From: Omphiscola glabra
Lineage: Eukaryota > Mollusca > Gastropoda > Lymnaeidae
Length of the DNA: 64,000 nt
Reading direction: 5' to 3'
Assembly (NCBI GenBank): GCA_964017045.1
Contig: OZ024794.1
Span: forward strand, 51,551,608-51,615,607
Below, piece after piece: positions 1 through 9,976 of the stretch; position 1 is the first letter of the stretch, and every line of letters starts with the position of its first letter. Below the pieces are notes generated by a model. It worked only from the letters and a program-made list of their open reading frames with translations, did not search any database and was not told the origin of the DNA. Made by a program: the position numbers and the translations under genes.

Positions 1-36
1 CAAGACACAAGTAAATAATTCTAAATGAAGTCTTAC

Positions 37-175
37 CAAGCGCGACATAGAGCCTCCTAACACCAGTTTTTTTTTCAATGATCTCCAAATAATCGTTCAG
101 CTTATTCTTCTCGTGTAAAACTTTATCAAGCCTTGCTTTAAAAGCTTCGAAATGTTGAGATATTGCAGCCGCCAT
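37..175 (-). CDS. REEP5: REEP5/6-type protein, first coding exon (partial)
   Basis: The reverse strand from ATG (173-175) runs 46 codons plus one base to a GTAAGA donor at 36-31. The translation begins MAAAISQHFEAFKARLDKVL and continues with LHEKNKLNDYLEIIEKKTGV, then ends RRLYVALG. Vertebrate REEP5 and REEP6 have the same layout before their first membrane hairpin: a leader with LHEKN, an acidic stretch, KTGV and then ALG. REEP5/6 proteins shape tubular ER through reticulon-like hairpins. Those hairpins are not visible here, because the remaining exons lie beyond the left edge. The ATG follows an in-frame AT-rich leader and is the only plausible start. The REEP5 versus REEP6 assignment cannot be made from one exon. 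Confidence 0.85.
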
Positions 176-560
176 GTTGATAAACGTTATTAAAAAATAT
201 ATTTGTTTAAGCTGAAGGCAGGTTGGATGGTGTTTGATTTAGCCGGTAGAGGGCGTTACTAGTCTTTGGTGAATTCGGTATTCTAAAAAAAGCTGACGAG
301 CTTGCGATGGCATTCAAATCTTTATACTTGAAAATTTTCTTTAGTTTGATGTGAATATTTTTATTTGATGCGTACTGTAGGCCTATTATTAGTAGAGGAT
401 CATAGCTTTTTTTAGCTGACCCAGAACAGACAAAGACACCTATACACCTATGTTGGCAATATCTTCCTGTCCTAGACGTTATTTTACCTATGCCTATGCA
501 TGATACTGCTCTGAAGTATAGACATATTTTGTGACGATTCTTTTTTTTTAACGGAGTGAT
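176..560. other. 5' flank of the REEP-type gene
   Basis: AT-rich sequence upstream of the REEP-type start codon on the reverse strand. It should contain that gene's promoter and 5' UTR, but I can name no TATA box or initiator with confidence. The open frame at 207-614 (-) has no recognisable domain and is not called as a gene. Confidence 0.4.
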
Positions 561-607
561 TATACGCAGTCGACTGCGTATAACGCTGAGCGTTATCCGC
601 AGTCGGC
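561..607. repeat. Palindromic repeat cluster A
   Basis: 561-582 is a perfect 22-bp palindrome centred on GTCGAC, built from TATACGCAGTC and its complement. It overlaps a second, imperfect palindrome to 607 whose arms are GACTGCGTATAACGC and GCGTTATCCGCAGTC around a TGA spacer. The same motif recurs at 4450-4575. It can form hairpins on either strand. The source family was not identified. Confidence 0.8.
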
Positions 608-1070
608 AAGTCACGTGATGTCTATATTCGGTTGATCACGTGACAATTATGACGGTTACTTCCTGTCACTGTGTGTATGTATCAATCGATAAAGGTTTTC
701 ACCTAACCAAGACTTCCATGTAACGCAGAAGAAACATGAAGAAGAATGTGGCGTGCTGTATGGTACATACAGCTGAAATAAAGTAAGAATAAGTATATTT
801 TTATACGTTTATGGTATTTTTATTCCATTTTAAATTTAGTTCTATAATTATTATTAACATTACATCAAGACAAAGTTGCAATTGTTTGGCGGCAAACGTA
901 AAATAGGCTACTATACTGTCTATACTGAACCCTAAAATGATAAATGAGGAGTCCAATTGCAAACCTTGCTAAGTTTGGCTGGTTAATTAAGTGTCAATCT
1001 GCAGTATGTTGTGTATTTAATGTTAAAAAAGCTTTCTGTAAGTCTTAAATTCACCATTTGGTTATTGCAC
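608..1070. other. Unassigned AT-rich sequence
   Basis: No supported gene. A short ATG frame near 736 runs into a GTAAGA-like donor, and an ETS-like ACTTCCTG lies at about 658. Both could belong to a divergent transcript from the REEP-type promoter, but nothing downstream confirms it. Confidence 0.3.
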
Positions 1071-1170
1071 GCTACTGGTCCCTCTGTCGCTCACCCTAAC
1101 CCGAACCCTAAATCTATCATAAACAAAGGGAAGTGACTCCCAATAAGGGGACCACAACAGCACATTAGCC
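1071..1170. repeat. Interspersed repeat, copy 1 (GCTACTGGTCCCTC family)
   Basis: About 100 bp that recur almost identically and in the same orientation at 60277-60370. The second copy lacks about six bases in the CCCTAA-like stretch. Both run from GCTACTGGTCCCTC to CACATTAGCC. No TSD or coding potential is visible. Confidence 0.8.
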
Positions 1171-1740
1171 CACCATTTAAAAATATATAGGCTAAATGCT
1201 ATCTTTTCTATATACTATATGTTTATTTTCTTTCAGCTGAGAAGAGTCGCAAGATTTGTTTGCAAGAGGGCGAGGGATCTAAGACATTGCTAAACTAAAT
1301 AAAGTACTACCCAAATCTAAAGTAAGTCATTTTTCCCATCCCCATCACTCTCTCAGAATGCTTCACCTGTCAATAGGATAGAGAGTGGAACAAGCCTTAA
1401 AAATGTATAAAACCTAAATTTTGAGAAACAGGATTATGGTCGATAGTTGATCTGGGGAACACATATAACTTATATACGCTGGAATAATCACAGACATAGT
1501 ATTTTATTTTCCTTCTATTCGTGACATTTTTATTTATCATAGAAACACATGCCTTTGGTCTTCAACACTGTCAAGTAGGCCTAATTAGAAAATAAACATT
1601 GTAATTTTTATTTTAATATATAATTTGAAATAGAAAAATTAAACAAAGTATGTAATTATTTTTGTGTTTTATAATAATTTATATGTGGCTTTTTCCTCAG
1701 GTATTAATGAACTTACAAAATAGGGTACCGGTAACAAAAA
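1171..1740. other. Unassigned AT-rich sequence
   Basis: No gene or clear repeat seen. It lies between the interspersed repeat and the hAT transposase relic. Confidence 0.4.
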
Positions 1741-1779
1741 TTTTTGGTGTAAAACTGTAAAGGATTTAATTTTTTTTCA

Positions 1780-2235
1780 AGATTCTACCCTGAAAGTAGG
1801 AGGCAAAAAATGACAAACCATCTGATGGGTGTGCTTAACATGAAATCTTCATCTACCAAAGAAATACAAGAGATGATTGTCAAAAAGGAGAGGGAAATGT
1901 TTGATGGGCCAAAGACTTAAGAAATCATTGTAACTGATGGTGATTCAACCCGTTGAATTAATGAAGATCACAATTTTGATGACCACTTACATGATATGGT
2001 CTATTTTTACGGATTTCAAACATAAGTGCTCCTGATAAATGATACAACAAATACTTAGCATTGAAGTATTACAGACTTTTGAGACCTCATTTTCAATCAA
2101 TTTTACTAAACTTTTGTGTTTCCCAACGATTGCTGGAGCACCCTCCGTTAATAAGCCCGCTAAGTTATGTGGTAACAAATGCAAATCAATCATTATGGTT
2201 TCGATTCGTATCATACGATGGTTTCCACTTCCCAT
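1780..2235 (-). pseudogene. hAT-type transposase relic (GTF2IRD2/ZBED-like core)
   Basis: The reverse strand from 2235 to 1990 is open. It encodes LLTEGAPAIVGKHKSLVKLI, then a CCIIYQEHLC segment and VKIDHIM. In hAT-derived proteins of the GTF2IRD2/FAM200 group the matching core is T-D-G-A-P-x-M-V-G followed by HC-I-I-H-Q-E-x-L-C. After the stop at 1989-1987 the frame resumes with VVIKIVIFIN, again matching the family (VKIVNFI), and then meets TGA and further stops. The normally conserved HC has become CC. N- and C-terminal parts of a transposase are not recognisable nearby. This is a dead fragment. Confidence 0.75.
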
Positions 2236-2299
2236 GATAATGGGCCCAATAGTAAGAAATACTTGCCATAAAAGATATTTGAATTAGAAAACGTAGCTG

Positions 2300-4449
2300 A
2301 ACAACGGTAAGGTGGCTGTGAGTGCGCATAGAGAACTGTACAAGTACGGTAATAAAAATCATACACGTTTAATACTTGTTAGTTGTTACATTTGTCGTCA
2401 AGAATGAACCAAAAGCAGTATCAGATGAGCTTATTGTTTTGCATTTGTTATTGCTAAAAAGTGTTAAAACAAGATAAACATTAGCTTGACCAATTAAAAA
2501 AAGAAGCATTTATAGCTAAATATTATTATGCTATTACAAACTCAAAGCCAAAGAAATGGTATTGTGAAGATTGCTCACTGTAAATACCTTTATTTTAACA
2601 ATTATGTAATACCTGAATGATAAATTACTTTTTAACGAGTAATGTTTCTGTACCTTACTGGAAAATTGTCCCCAGTGATAAATGTAATTATACTCAATTC
2701 CATTTCCAAGTGAAATCTATGCCTGATAAATTCAAGACATGAAGTGATGATCATAGTAATATTTTATATGAAATTTATACTGTAAGAGGGGTATGTCTTT
2801 TTTTGGTGCTGACTGAATGGTCAATTAAATCTAATGCTGTTGAATCAATTATTGAATTTATTAAGGTTAACGATAAACTTCTCCTAAAGGTATTTTCTGG
2901 TTTGGCAAGAGGGGTCACGACAGATAGTCCTTTGCAGACAGTTTTCTGATTTTTTTGAATGGTGGAAAATTATCCTGTAACATAATATTATTATATTAGT
3001 AATTAGAAATTAACTTTCATATGATGCATATGTTCATTTTTGTGAATTATTACTTTATTGTTAATATGTTGTACCCATTAATGCTAAGTTACTATGTATT
3101 TTTCATGGTGTTTGGCATTTACATTGCTTCTTAGTGTTCTTATTATATATAGATCATTTCAGTTTGGACCACCTACTTACATGTGTGTACTTTTTATAAT
3201 GTAAATAAACATAATTATTAACTTATTAAATTTGTTATGCAATTTTTGGCAAATATTATTTTAGACTCTCACAATAAGTTCAATTAGTTAGTGGTGGTAA
3301 TATTTAAAAAGGGGATAAGGGTAAGAGACTACAATCAGGTTAGGTAAAAGGAAACAAATTAAGGACAAAACCAGAAGAAAAGGACACAACAAAGATGTTG
3401 GCAAGAAGTAGAAGCTTTCTTCAGTGAACATGTAGTAAAAGTTATATAAAATAAAAATTAAAACTTCACTCTGCACTTTAGGATCAGAGAGGATAGCAAT
3501 AGTAACATTTAAGCTTACATCAGAGCTCAAACAGTAAGTTATAAAGAATGCACAAATATATATTCTGTTTGGACTTCCTATATACACTGGTATACTTTTA
3601 CCACTTTTAGTTAGCAAACATAGCACATTATACACACCAGTATATATTGGTTTGGGAATATGGAAATTATTTCGGAGTAAGAACAGTGTCACTCAATTTA
3701 ATCCAATTAGAAAGTAAGTTCATATTAACTATCACATCTGATGCAGAAAGACTAAATATTTAAATGTTACTATAATTTATAATGGACTAATTATATACAT
3801 AATGATTATAATGTAACAGACTATGTTATATTATCCATGCTAGCAGTAGCATGTAGGCCCACTTTCCCTTCCTTATGCCTTGAATTTATCATATTAACAG
3901 ATCATATGCCCTAATTCCTAATGGTTTTCACAACGTAAAATAGATCTTTATTTTTTTGGTACCAAAAATATATGCGAGTTTTCAGATACCAATATTATAA
4001 TCTCATCATATAAAAAATGGGTAAACAACACAAAATGGTACAATATAATAATATATTATGATAATTATAAGAGTAAAATTTGAATGTGTTCCCTGAATTA
4101 GTCAGTAAAACCAACAACATAGAAACATTTAAAAACCTTATCAGAATACAGAACGAGACTTAAACCATGATGGAAATGCCTTAAGGCTTAAGGCAAGTTA
4201 AGGAGTAATCATCTTCTTACTTAGACTTAGAATAAAAGACAAAAGCAATAATTTTGAATAATACTTAAATAATACTAGCAATAGCACTATCATTCAAGAT
4301 TAGAATTAATTTAATTAAAACGTTCGTTTAATACATTAACATTTTAAAGTTATATTTCAAAACAGTCCATAATTTATAATTCAGCTAGTTACGTATACTA
4401 CTCTTTTTAATTGCTAAACTAGCGGTAGTAAACCTTTTTTGGCTAAATT
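2300..4449. other. Long AT-rich stretch without a gene
   Basis: About 2.1 kb with no supportable coding frame. The 134-residue reverse frame at 3288-3692 is hydrophobic by composition and matches nothing I recognise. The stretch may be internal remains of whatever element is bracketed by the palindrome clusters at 561 and 4450. Confidence 0.35.
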
Positions 4450-4575
4450 CCCAGCCGACTGCGTATAACGCTGGGCGTTATGCGCAGTCGGCTGGGAATA
4501 ACTCTCAGGGTTATGGGCAGTCGACTGCGTATAACTCTCAGGGTTATGCGCAGTCGACTGCGTATAACGCTTCCC
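4450..4575. repeat. Palindromic repeat cluster B
   Basis: 4450-4496 is a hairpin with 22-bp arms (one mismatch) around a 3-base loop; the arms start CCCAGCCGACTGCG. It is followed by two further partial units containing GCAGTCGACTGCGTATAAC and CTCAGGGTTATG. The motif is shared with cluster A at 561-607, about 3.9 kb away. Confidence 0.85.
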
Positions 4576-4678
4576 TTTTTTTAATGCAATGTGTGACACA
4601 GGCTACTCAGACATGCACATGAATTTAACCCACTTAAAGGTGGTATTAATGATATTTTAACTGCTGACTACTCAGACT

Positions 4679-5814
4679 TAGTGGTGTCACAGAGGAATAG
4701 GGTGTGTGGGCCGCACCGGGTGTAACAATCTATTGGGGAGGGGGTGACACCAAATGGAAAATTGCAAATTGACAGATCTCGCTCGAGCCGATTTCAGTTT
4801 AGTGAAACACAAGAGCAGTGTGCCACCAGACAATGTGCCACAAGAACAGGGTGCCACGAGAGCGTCAAATGCATTTTCCCATGCCCATAGCATCAGTAGC
4901 GCCTATAAATTAAAAGTTTGTGACGTCGAAAGCGGAACATGATTTGGTGGCGCTTAATTCAGAAAAAGAAAGAACTCAAATATTAATTCCCCTTATTGGC
5001 TACATATTTTGAAAAATTAACTTCAAAATTTTAAGGCTTACGTCACGTCTCTGTTTTGTTTTTAATAATAATCGGCATTGTTTTATAGGTTCAATTTTTT
5101 TTTCCACAATGCTCAATGGTCTCTGGCCCGGGCTTGTTTACCTATTGAAAACGCACAGATAACTAACTATGGTCTCCAATTTTGGTTGTGCCCAGTGCCA
5201 ACAATGTGTTATAGCAATGAAAAATTAAAAAGGTTTCTTATGAAATTTGCAGTGGTGTATTTACCGTAAAGCTATGTATTTGGGCATCATGTCCCATAGT
5301 GCGGGATAAATATAAAGCTTTGACAATAAAAATTAAAAACTGTATAATGCGTTATCTGAAAGTGAGCTTTGTAATGGCTAAGGCTGTGAAGGCGCCCGAA
5401 GGCCGCAAATATTAATTTTAACGAATTCAAAGATTAGTCAATATATAAAGATTTGAAATTCATAGTCAAATTGGACTTCCTAGAATCTCTTCAAATCATT
5501 TCATTAAGCCTACAATTATTTCTCACGATCTGTGTGTTGGTGACTTCTTGTGAGAGGACCTATTCAAAACTGAAGCTTATAAAGAACTGATTGGCCTAGC
5601 AAGGAACAGTCCAGGCTTTCTGATCCTGCGATTTTTTCAATAAAAAGTAATTTCGTTAATTTCTTTTAAACACTGTCACCTTATATTATATGGTTTTTTA
5701 ATGTTGTTGTTGCTTTAGGTTAAGAATTACTCGGTTCAAGTCGGGGGGGGGGGGGGGGGTGTCTGTAAAAATAAATAAAGAAAGGGAGTGACATCAACCC
5801 TAGTGACGTCTCTG
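4679..5814 (+). mobile_element. hAT-type element with 8-bp TSD and C-terminal transposase remnant
   Basis: A direct repeat CTCAGACT at 4671-4678 and 5815-5822 brackets the element, which has imperfect terminal inverted repeats (TAGTGGTGTCAC at the left; CAGAGACGTCAC reading in from the right). Its left part resembles the MITE at 7477-7859 (shared GGGGGTGACACCAAAT). Around 5545-5645 the forward strand encodes LVTSCERTYSKLKLIKN and, after a frameshift, KEQSRLSDPAIFSIK. This matches the hAT C-terminal dimerisation domain (SCERSFSKLKLIK...RL..LAILSI). The catalytic regions are deleted. A 17-base poly-G run lies at 5743-5759. Confidence 0.85.
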
Positions 5815-6343
5815 CTCAGACTCCCGCGGTCAATGGTGAACGTCGTTTTGAAATTCCTGTACGAATAAGAAAATAAAACGTCTTTTTTTTGGATCAAATT
5901 TTTGGACACCTATTCACCGACCTTTTTATTCTATTTGACCCTGATGTCATCAAATGTAGACAATCTCTCAAAATCTTTCAGTTGATGATTAGGCTATATA
6001 TTTTTTTTTAAGTTCTGAAAATCGGCCAGAAAGCTCTATTTGCACAAACTCGGGTGGCAATGGGCATATTGATATTGGTTCTCGTGCAAAATTTTCACGA
6101 CATGGAACTTAGTGAAGCTACCATCATCAACTTGGACTGGAAAATAATTATTTTTTGTGAAATGCCTTCACATTGGATACAAATACAAGCTTGGTCTCGC
6201 CTTGCATTCTATTTTCAATGTCCAACCCACTGCACACGGGACGCCAGCTGATTTTAAATGACCCGCCACAGCTTGAGAAATTTTTATATGTGTAAAAAAA
6301 TAAAACATTTTAATAAAGTGAAAATATTTCGGAACCACCTGCA
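5815..6343. other. Decayed repeat related to the element at 36515-37399
   Basis: About 100 bp from 6053 (GGCAATGGGCATAT..., ...GTGAAGCTACC..., ...CTTGGACTGG) aligns by eye with 37030-37130 of the CAGGGGTCAGC element (GAATGGGCCTGTT, ...GTGAAGCAAGCC, ...TTTGGATTGG). Termini of this copy are not visible. The reverse open frame here joins onto the LINE fragment by chance. Confidence 0.5.
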
Positions 6344-6997
6344 TTGATTTAGTGATGTTGCGAAATCGCAATGAGAGCATGCATGGGAGAAGTTGTGCAA
6401 TCCTTGCCATCAATTCGGGCTTGGAGACTTCTTCCGAGACTATTGCTCCGAGGTACTTGAAGCTGCCAACTGTCTCTAATCTTTCCTCCCCGACCTTAAT
6501 TTCAGTGACAATGCCAGTGGTGCTATTCGTCATCATTTTTGTCTTTTCTGCACTGCTTTGCATGCCAAAGGACGATGGAGTCTTGTCGAGACGCTTTACT
6601 AGGTTGGCTAGCTCTTCTTCGTTTCCAGCCAGTCCATCTATGTCATCCGCAAAGCGTAGGTTGGTGATTGTACTGCCACTGCATCTGACATAATTCTCTT
6701 TAAAAAGATGTTGAACAGGATGGGGGAGAGCAAGCAGCCTTGTCGTACTCCGACCGTGGTCTTGAACCATTCTCTGATGTTTTTGTTGCAGAAGACTGCA
6801 CTGGTGGCCAGAGGCGTAACAACGGCTTGGCAGTGGGGCAGTTGCCAAGGGCGCCGGTTCTAAGGGGCGCCGCTAAATCTCTAATTTTTTATTATTTAAA
6901 AAATGAATTAGCAAAGGGCGCCAAAAACCCAGTTACGCCTCTGCTGGTGGCCTTATCATAGAGGCTGCTTATCATTCTGGTTAGGTTTGTGTTGATG
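6344..6997 (-). mobile_element. Non-LTR retrotransposon, reverse transcriptase part (downstream piece)
   Basis: The reverse strand encodes the second half of a reverse transcriptase. It runs from CNKNIREWF through TTVGVRQGCLLSPILFNIFL to the catalytic box LRFADDIDGLAGNEEEL (forward about 6630-6660), then EKTKMM and ETVGSFKYLGA. FADD is the variant of the YxDD polymerase motif used by many non-LTR elements. There is a frameshift between the GCLLSP segment and the FADD box. The protein match is lost at about 6350. It is interrupted by a MITE at 6809-6943 and is contiguous with 8600-8998 once the nested insert at 7006-8591 is removed. Confidence 0.9.
6809..6943. mobile_element. hAT MITE (CAGAGGCGTAAC), 135 bp, in the LINE
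   Basis: Terminal inverted repeats CAGAGGCGTAAC and GTTACGCCTCTG. A perfect 8-bp TSD CTGGTGGC lies at 6801-6808 and 6944-6951. Removing it restores the LINE frame locally. Confidence 0.93.
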
Positions 6998-7184
6998 TTG
7001 TAATGCAGCGGTTCTCAACCTGTGGGTCGCGACCCCTTTGAGGGTCACACGACACTTTCACGGGGGTCGCCTAAGACCATCGAAAAACATATATAGTCTA
7101 CAGTTATGAAGTAGCAACTAAAATTAATTTTGTGGTTAGGGGTCGCCACAACACGAGGAACTGTATGTAAGGGTCACGGCATTA

Positions 7185-8569
7185 GGGGGCCATCCATAAA
7201 TGACGTCACGCAAATTTGGCCGATTGTTGCCCCCCCTCCCCCATCGTTACAAAAAGTTAGACCCCCCTCAAATATAACGTCACAAATCTCTACACCCCCA
7301 CTTTAAAAAAGTCCCTGTGCCCACTACTGTCCTTTACAAACCCTTAAGAAATTCACCTCCCATGGATATCAAATTACTGCGCCTGTGTCAGAAACATTTC
7401 ACGAGAACAGTGATTCTTAACCAGGGGTAAAAGTACCTCCCCAGCCCTGAGGTGAGGAAGACAAGTAAATTGTATTCAGTGGCGTAGCTAGAGGGATGCG
7501 GACCGCACTGGTCAACACCATCTCAGGGGGTGACACCAAATTGAAAAATTGCGTAATTACAGAGCACACACTGCTCGGTCTAACCGAAATTCATAAAAGG
7601 TCAGAAACACACTGTTTTGATGCCAAATGAAGTGTTCGGTAACTTTTGTAAGTAACAGGAAGCTATATCTATCAAAATTATGAAACATAAAACGATCCTT
7701 TGATAACAATGGGCGATTCTAAGTAGGCCTACATGTCACAGTTCTTAAACTTAAATAGATTTACCTCCTGACCTTCAAAGCATTACATTGGGGAAAGAGG
7801 GGTGGTGGTGACACCACGAGCTACCGGGTCGGGTGATAATAACCTTAGCTACGCCACTGATTGTATTTGCTGCCATTGCTAGTTGCTGTTGTTGTTTTTT
7901 TTAAAAATAAGTTTTTATGCATTTTGATAAGCAGCAGTGAATGTTTTTCTGTTGAATTTTGAGGCGCATTGCGTGTATTGGTAATTTTTTCCCCTTGTTT
8001 ATAAAAATTTTAATTAAAGAAATAAAACTACGATAACTAAATTATTTAATTATATTTTATTACAAAATAATTTATATGCCTATGGTTTGGGGGCAAGGGG
8101 GAGGTTGTGTTAAAACGGGGTGGGCCTGCAGCGCTGCAAAAAAAAAAGTTGAGAATCCCTGCCCTAGAGCATTGCATTTACTAAGATACCCCCCCCCCCA
8201 CCCCCGTGGTCAACCATTTTCGTTCCATCCCACTTCATGTGGCAGGCCCCCTAGTTCTAATTCTCCCGTGTCCACATGTGGCCATAAATTAAGACGACGG
8301 CCATTTTTTACATTCCGCTTCTCCTCCTACTTGGCTTCCTGTGCCTGTACTGATTCTCTCAGTGATCGTAGTTTAAAAATAAAATAATTATTGTATAAAA
8401 AAGAATGTTAAAAATGTCTGTAATCAGGGTAATTAAGTGCAATTATCTACTACCAGATTCTGCTTTTCCTGTGACGTCACATTGCTTGAGGCCCCCCCTC
8501 CCCCTCGTCACAAAAATCTGACCCCCCTCCCCTTTTTTTAGACGCGTGACGTCATTTATGGATGGCCCC
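7185..8569. mobile_element. TA-flanked MITE (GGGGCCATCCATAAATGACG), nested
   Basis: The inverted ends read GGGGCCATCCATAAATGACG from both sides. TA flanks each end, and the flanking hAT MITE reads continuously across the joined site, as judged from the intact copy at 56803. Inside is a C-rich left part (CCCCCCTCAAATATAACGTC) and the hAT MITE at 7477-7859. Superfamily not assigned; ISL2EU-like or mariner-like are possibilities from the 2-bp TSD. Confidence 0.85.
7477..7859. mobile_element. hAT MITE (CAGTGGCGTAGCTAG), innermost insert
   Basis: Ends CAGTGGCGTAGCTAG and TTAGCTACGCCACTG, 383 bp. A perfect TSD ATTGTATT lies at 7469-7476 and 7860-7867. No coding capacity. It is the youngest layer of the nest. 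Confidence 0.95.
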
Positions 8570-8599
8570 TAAGGAAGGTTGAGAACCACTGTTGTAGTG

Positions 8600-8998
8600 C
8601 CTCATGGTGGCCCATAAAGCAGCATGCCAAACCCTGTCGAATGCCTTCTTGAAATCCACAAAGACTTGGTATAGGTTTTGTTGGTGTTGAGCATATTTCT
8701 CACATAGTATTCGGAGGTTTATGATCTGCTCAGTAGTGCCACGTCCTTGCCTGATCATCAGCAATGATTCTGTCGGCATATGGTCATAGTCGGTTCAGTA
8801 TGACCTTGCTTGGGTGACTTATTAGGCTAATGGTGCGATAGTTTTGGCATAGCTTTCGGTTACCTTTCTTGGGGAGGGTGGGGATGAGCGATTGGGTCCA
8901 TGATTTGGGCCATCCCCTGTCAGCCATATTTTGTTACAAATATTGATTAGGGCATTTATCATTACTTCTCCTCCCTGTTTCACCAACTCGGCATAATA
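8600..8998 (-). mobile_element. Non-LTR retrotransposon, reverse transcriptase part (upstream piece)
   Basis: The reverse strand gives YYAELVKQGGEVMI, then KSWTQSLIPTLPKKGN, NYRTISLISHPSKV, RQGRGTTEQIINLRILCEKY and VFVDFKKAFDRVWH. This is the classical order of reverse transcriptase blocks 0 to 3 in RTE/R2-like elements. At least two frameshifts and a stop break it. It continues into 6997-6344 after the nested insert is removed. No upstream endonuclease domain is visible beyond 8998. Confidence 0.9.
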
Positions 8999-9976
8999 TG
9001 GGCCATTTTTATATCAAGCAAATAACATGACAAATCAATTGGAAAGAAATAATTGAATTTACTTGGACGTAACAATGGATTCATAAGGGCATATGCAATA
9101 ATACAATTTATACCTTAGAACTAATATTTAATTTGAGATTTCATGAGTTAATAGTTAATAAGGAAATTTGAATTTTAAAAAATAAATTTGATACATTTAG
9201 AAAGTATTGTACACTGTTGACAGTTATCTACGCAATATTTGAACGTTCTAGGCAGTGAGATCTGGGTTGTGACCACCTGGGACTCACTGAGCTTGTTCAT
9301 ACACTCATGATGGCAGGCCAAACCGAGTTCTAAATGTTTTGAAATATTTTATGATTAAATAGCTTCAAAGAATTTTTTATCTACCAACTAGTTTTGACTA
9401 GCTAACAACTAGTTTGTCAATAGCTGTCTTTATGTAAAACCAATCAGATTGTTGTATTTTATATCAAAAGTAAAAGAGCACATCAATCCATCCCAGCCAG
9501 AATCTATAAACTATAAGCAATTTTTCAAACAACAATACACTAACAACAGTCCACAGATTATTTTTTTGTTGTGTCGTTGTTTTTGTATATCTATTTGGGG
9601 GGTTTTGGAGGGGTGTGTGAATTAATTGTACATAGGACATACTATTATTCAATCCTTCTTAATGTTGCATAATTTTCTTTTAAATTCTCAGGAGGATTTT
9701 ATCGTAAGTGTTGCAGAAAGAAAAGTTGATCGCTAGTCTGTCATAGATATTTTATGACATAAAAGGTTTTTAATTTCTTCCCTCATTATATGGTTTGCTT
9801 GGTGAGAAATGTGTGGCAGTTTTTTTAAAACAAATATTCTAACATCTTTGTATCTCTTTCATGTTTATAAAATTATCAAAATTATTTACTACTGAAACCT
9901 TAAATGTGTCATAATAAAAATAGACACATTGTACGTCTTTAAATCTCAATTACAGGGCTACAAATGTGATCACATA
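8999..9976. other. AT-rich sequence without a gene
   Basis: No coding exon supported. A chance 12-base interval at about 9693-9705 has good-looking acceptor and donor sequences on the forward strand but no context. Confidence 0.35.

Larger units (their letters stand above)
7006..8591. mobile_element. hAT MITE (CAGCGGTTCTCAACC) carrying nested inserts
   Basis: Ends CAGCGGTTCTCAACC and GGTTGAGAACCACTG. An 8-bp TSD TTGTAATG/TTGTAGTG (one mismatch) lies at 6998-7005 and 8592-8599 within the LINE. The native element is only about 200 bp (GTGGGTCGCGACCCC near the left end, then GGTCGCC). The rest is the TA-MITE at 7185-8569. Other copies: 18345, 29333 and 56803. Confidence 0.93.

Noticed and set aside
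3288..3692. 134-residue reverse frame
   Set aside because: Hydrophobic low-complexity composition from AT-rich DNA. No recognisable family or splice context.
9693..9705. 12-base interval with good acceptor and donor (possible microexon)
   Set aside because: No neighbouring exons on the forward strand. Chance splice-like sequences are common in AT-rich DNA.
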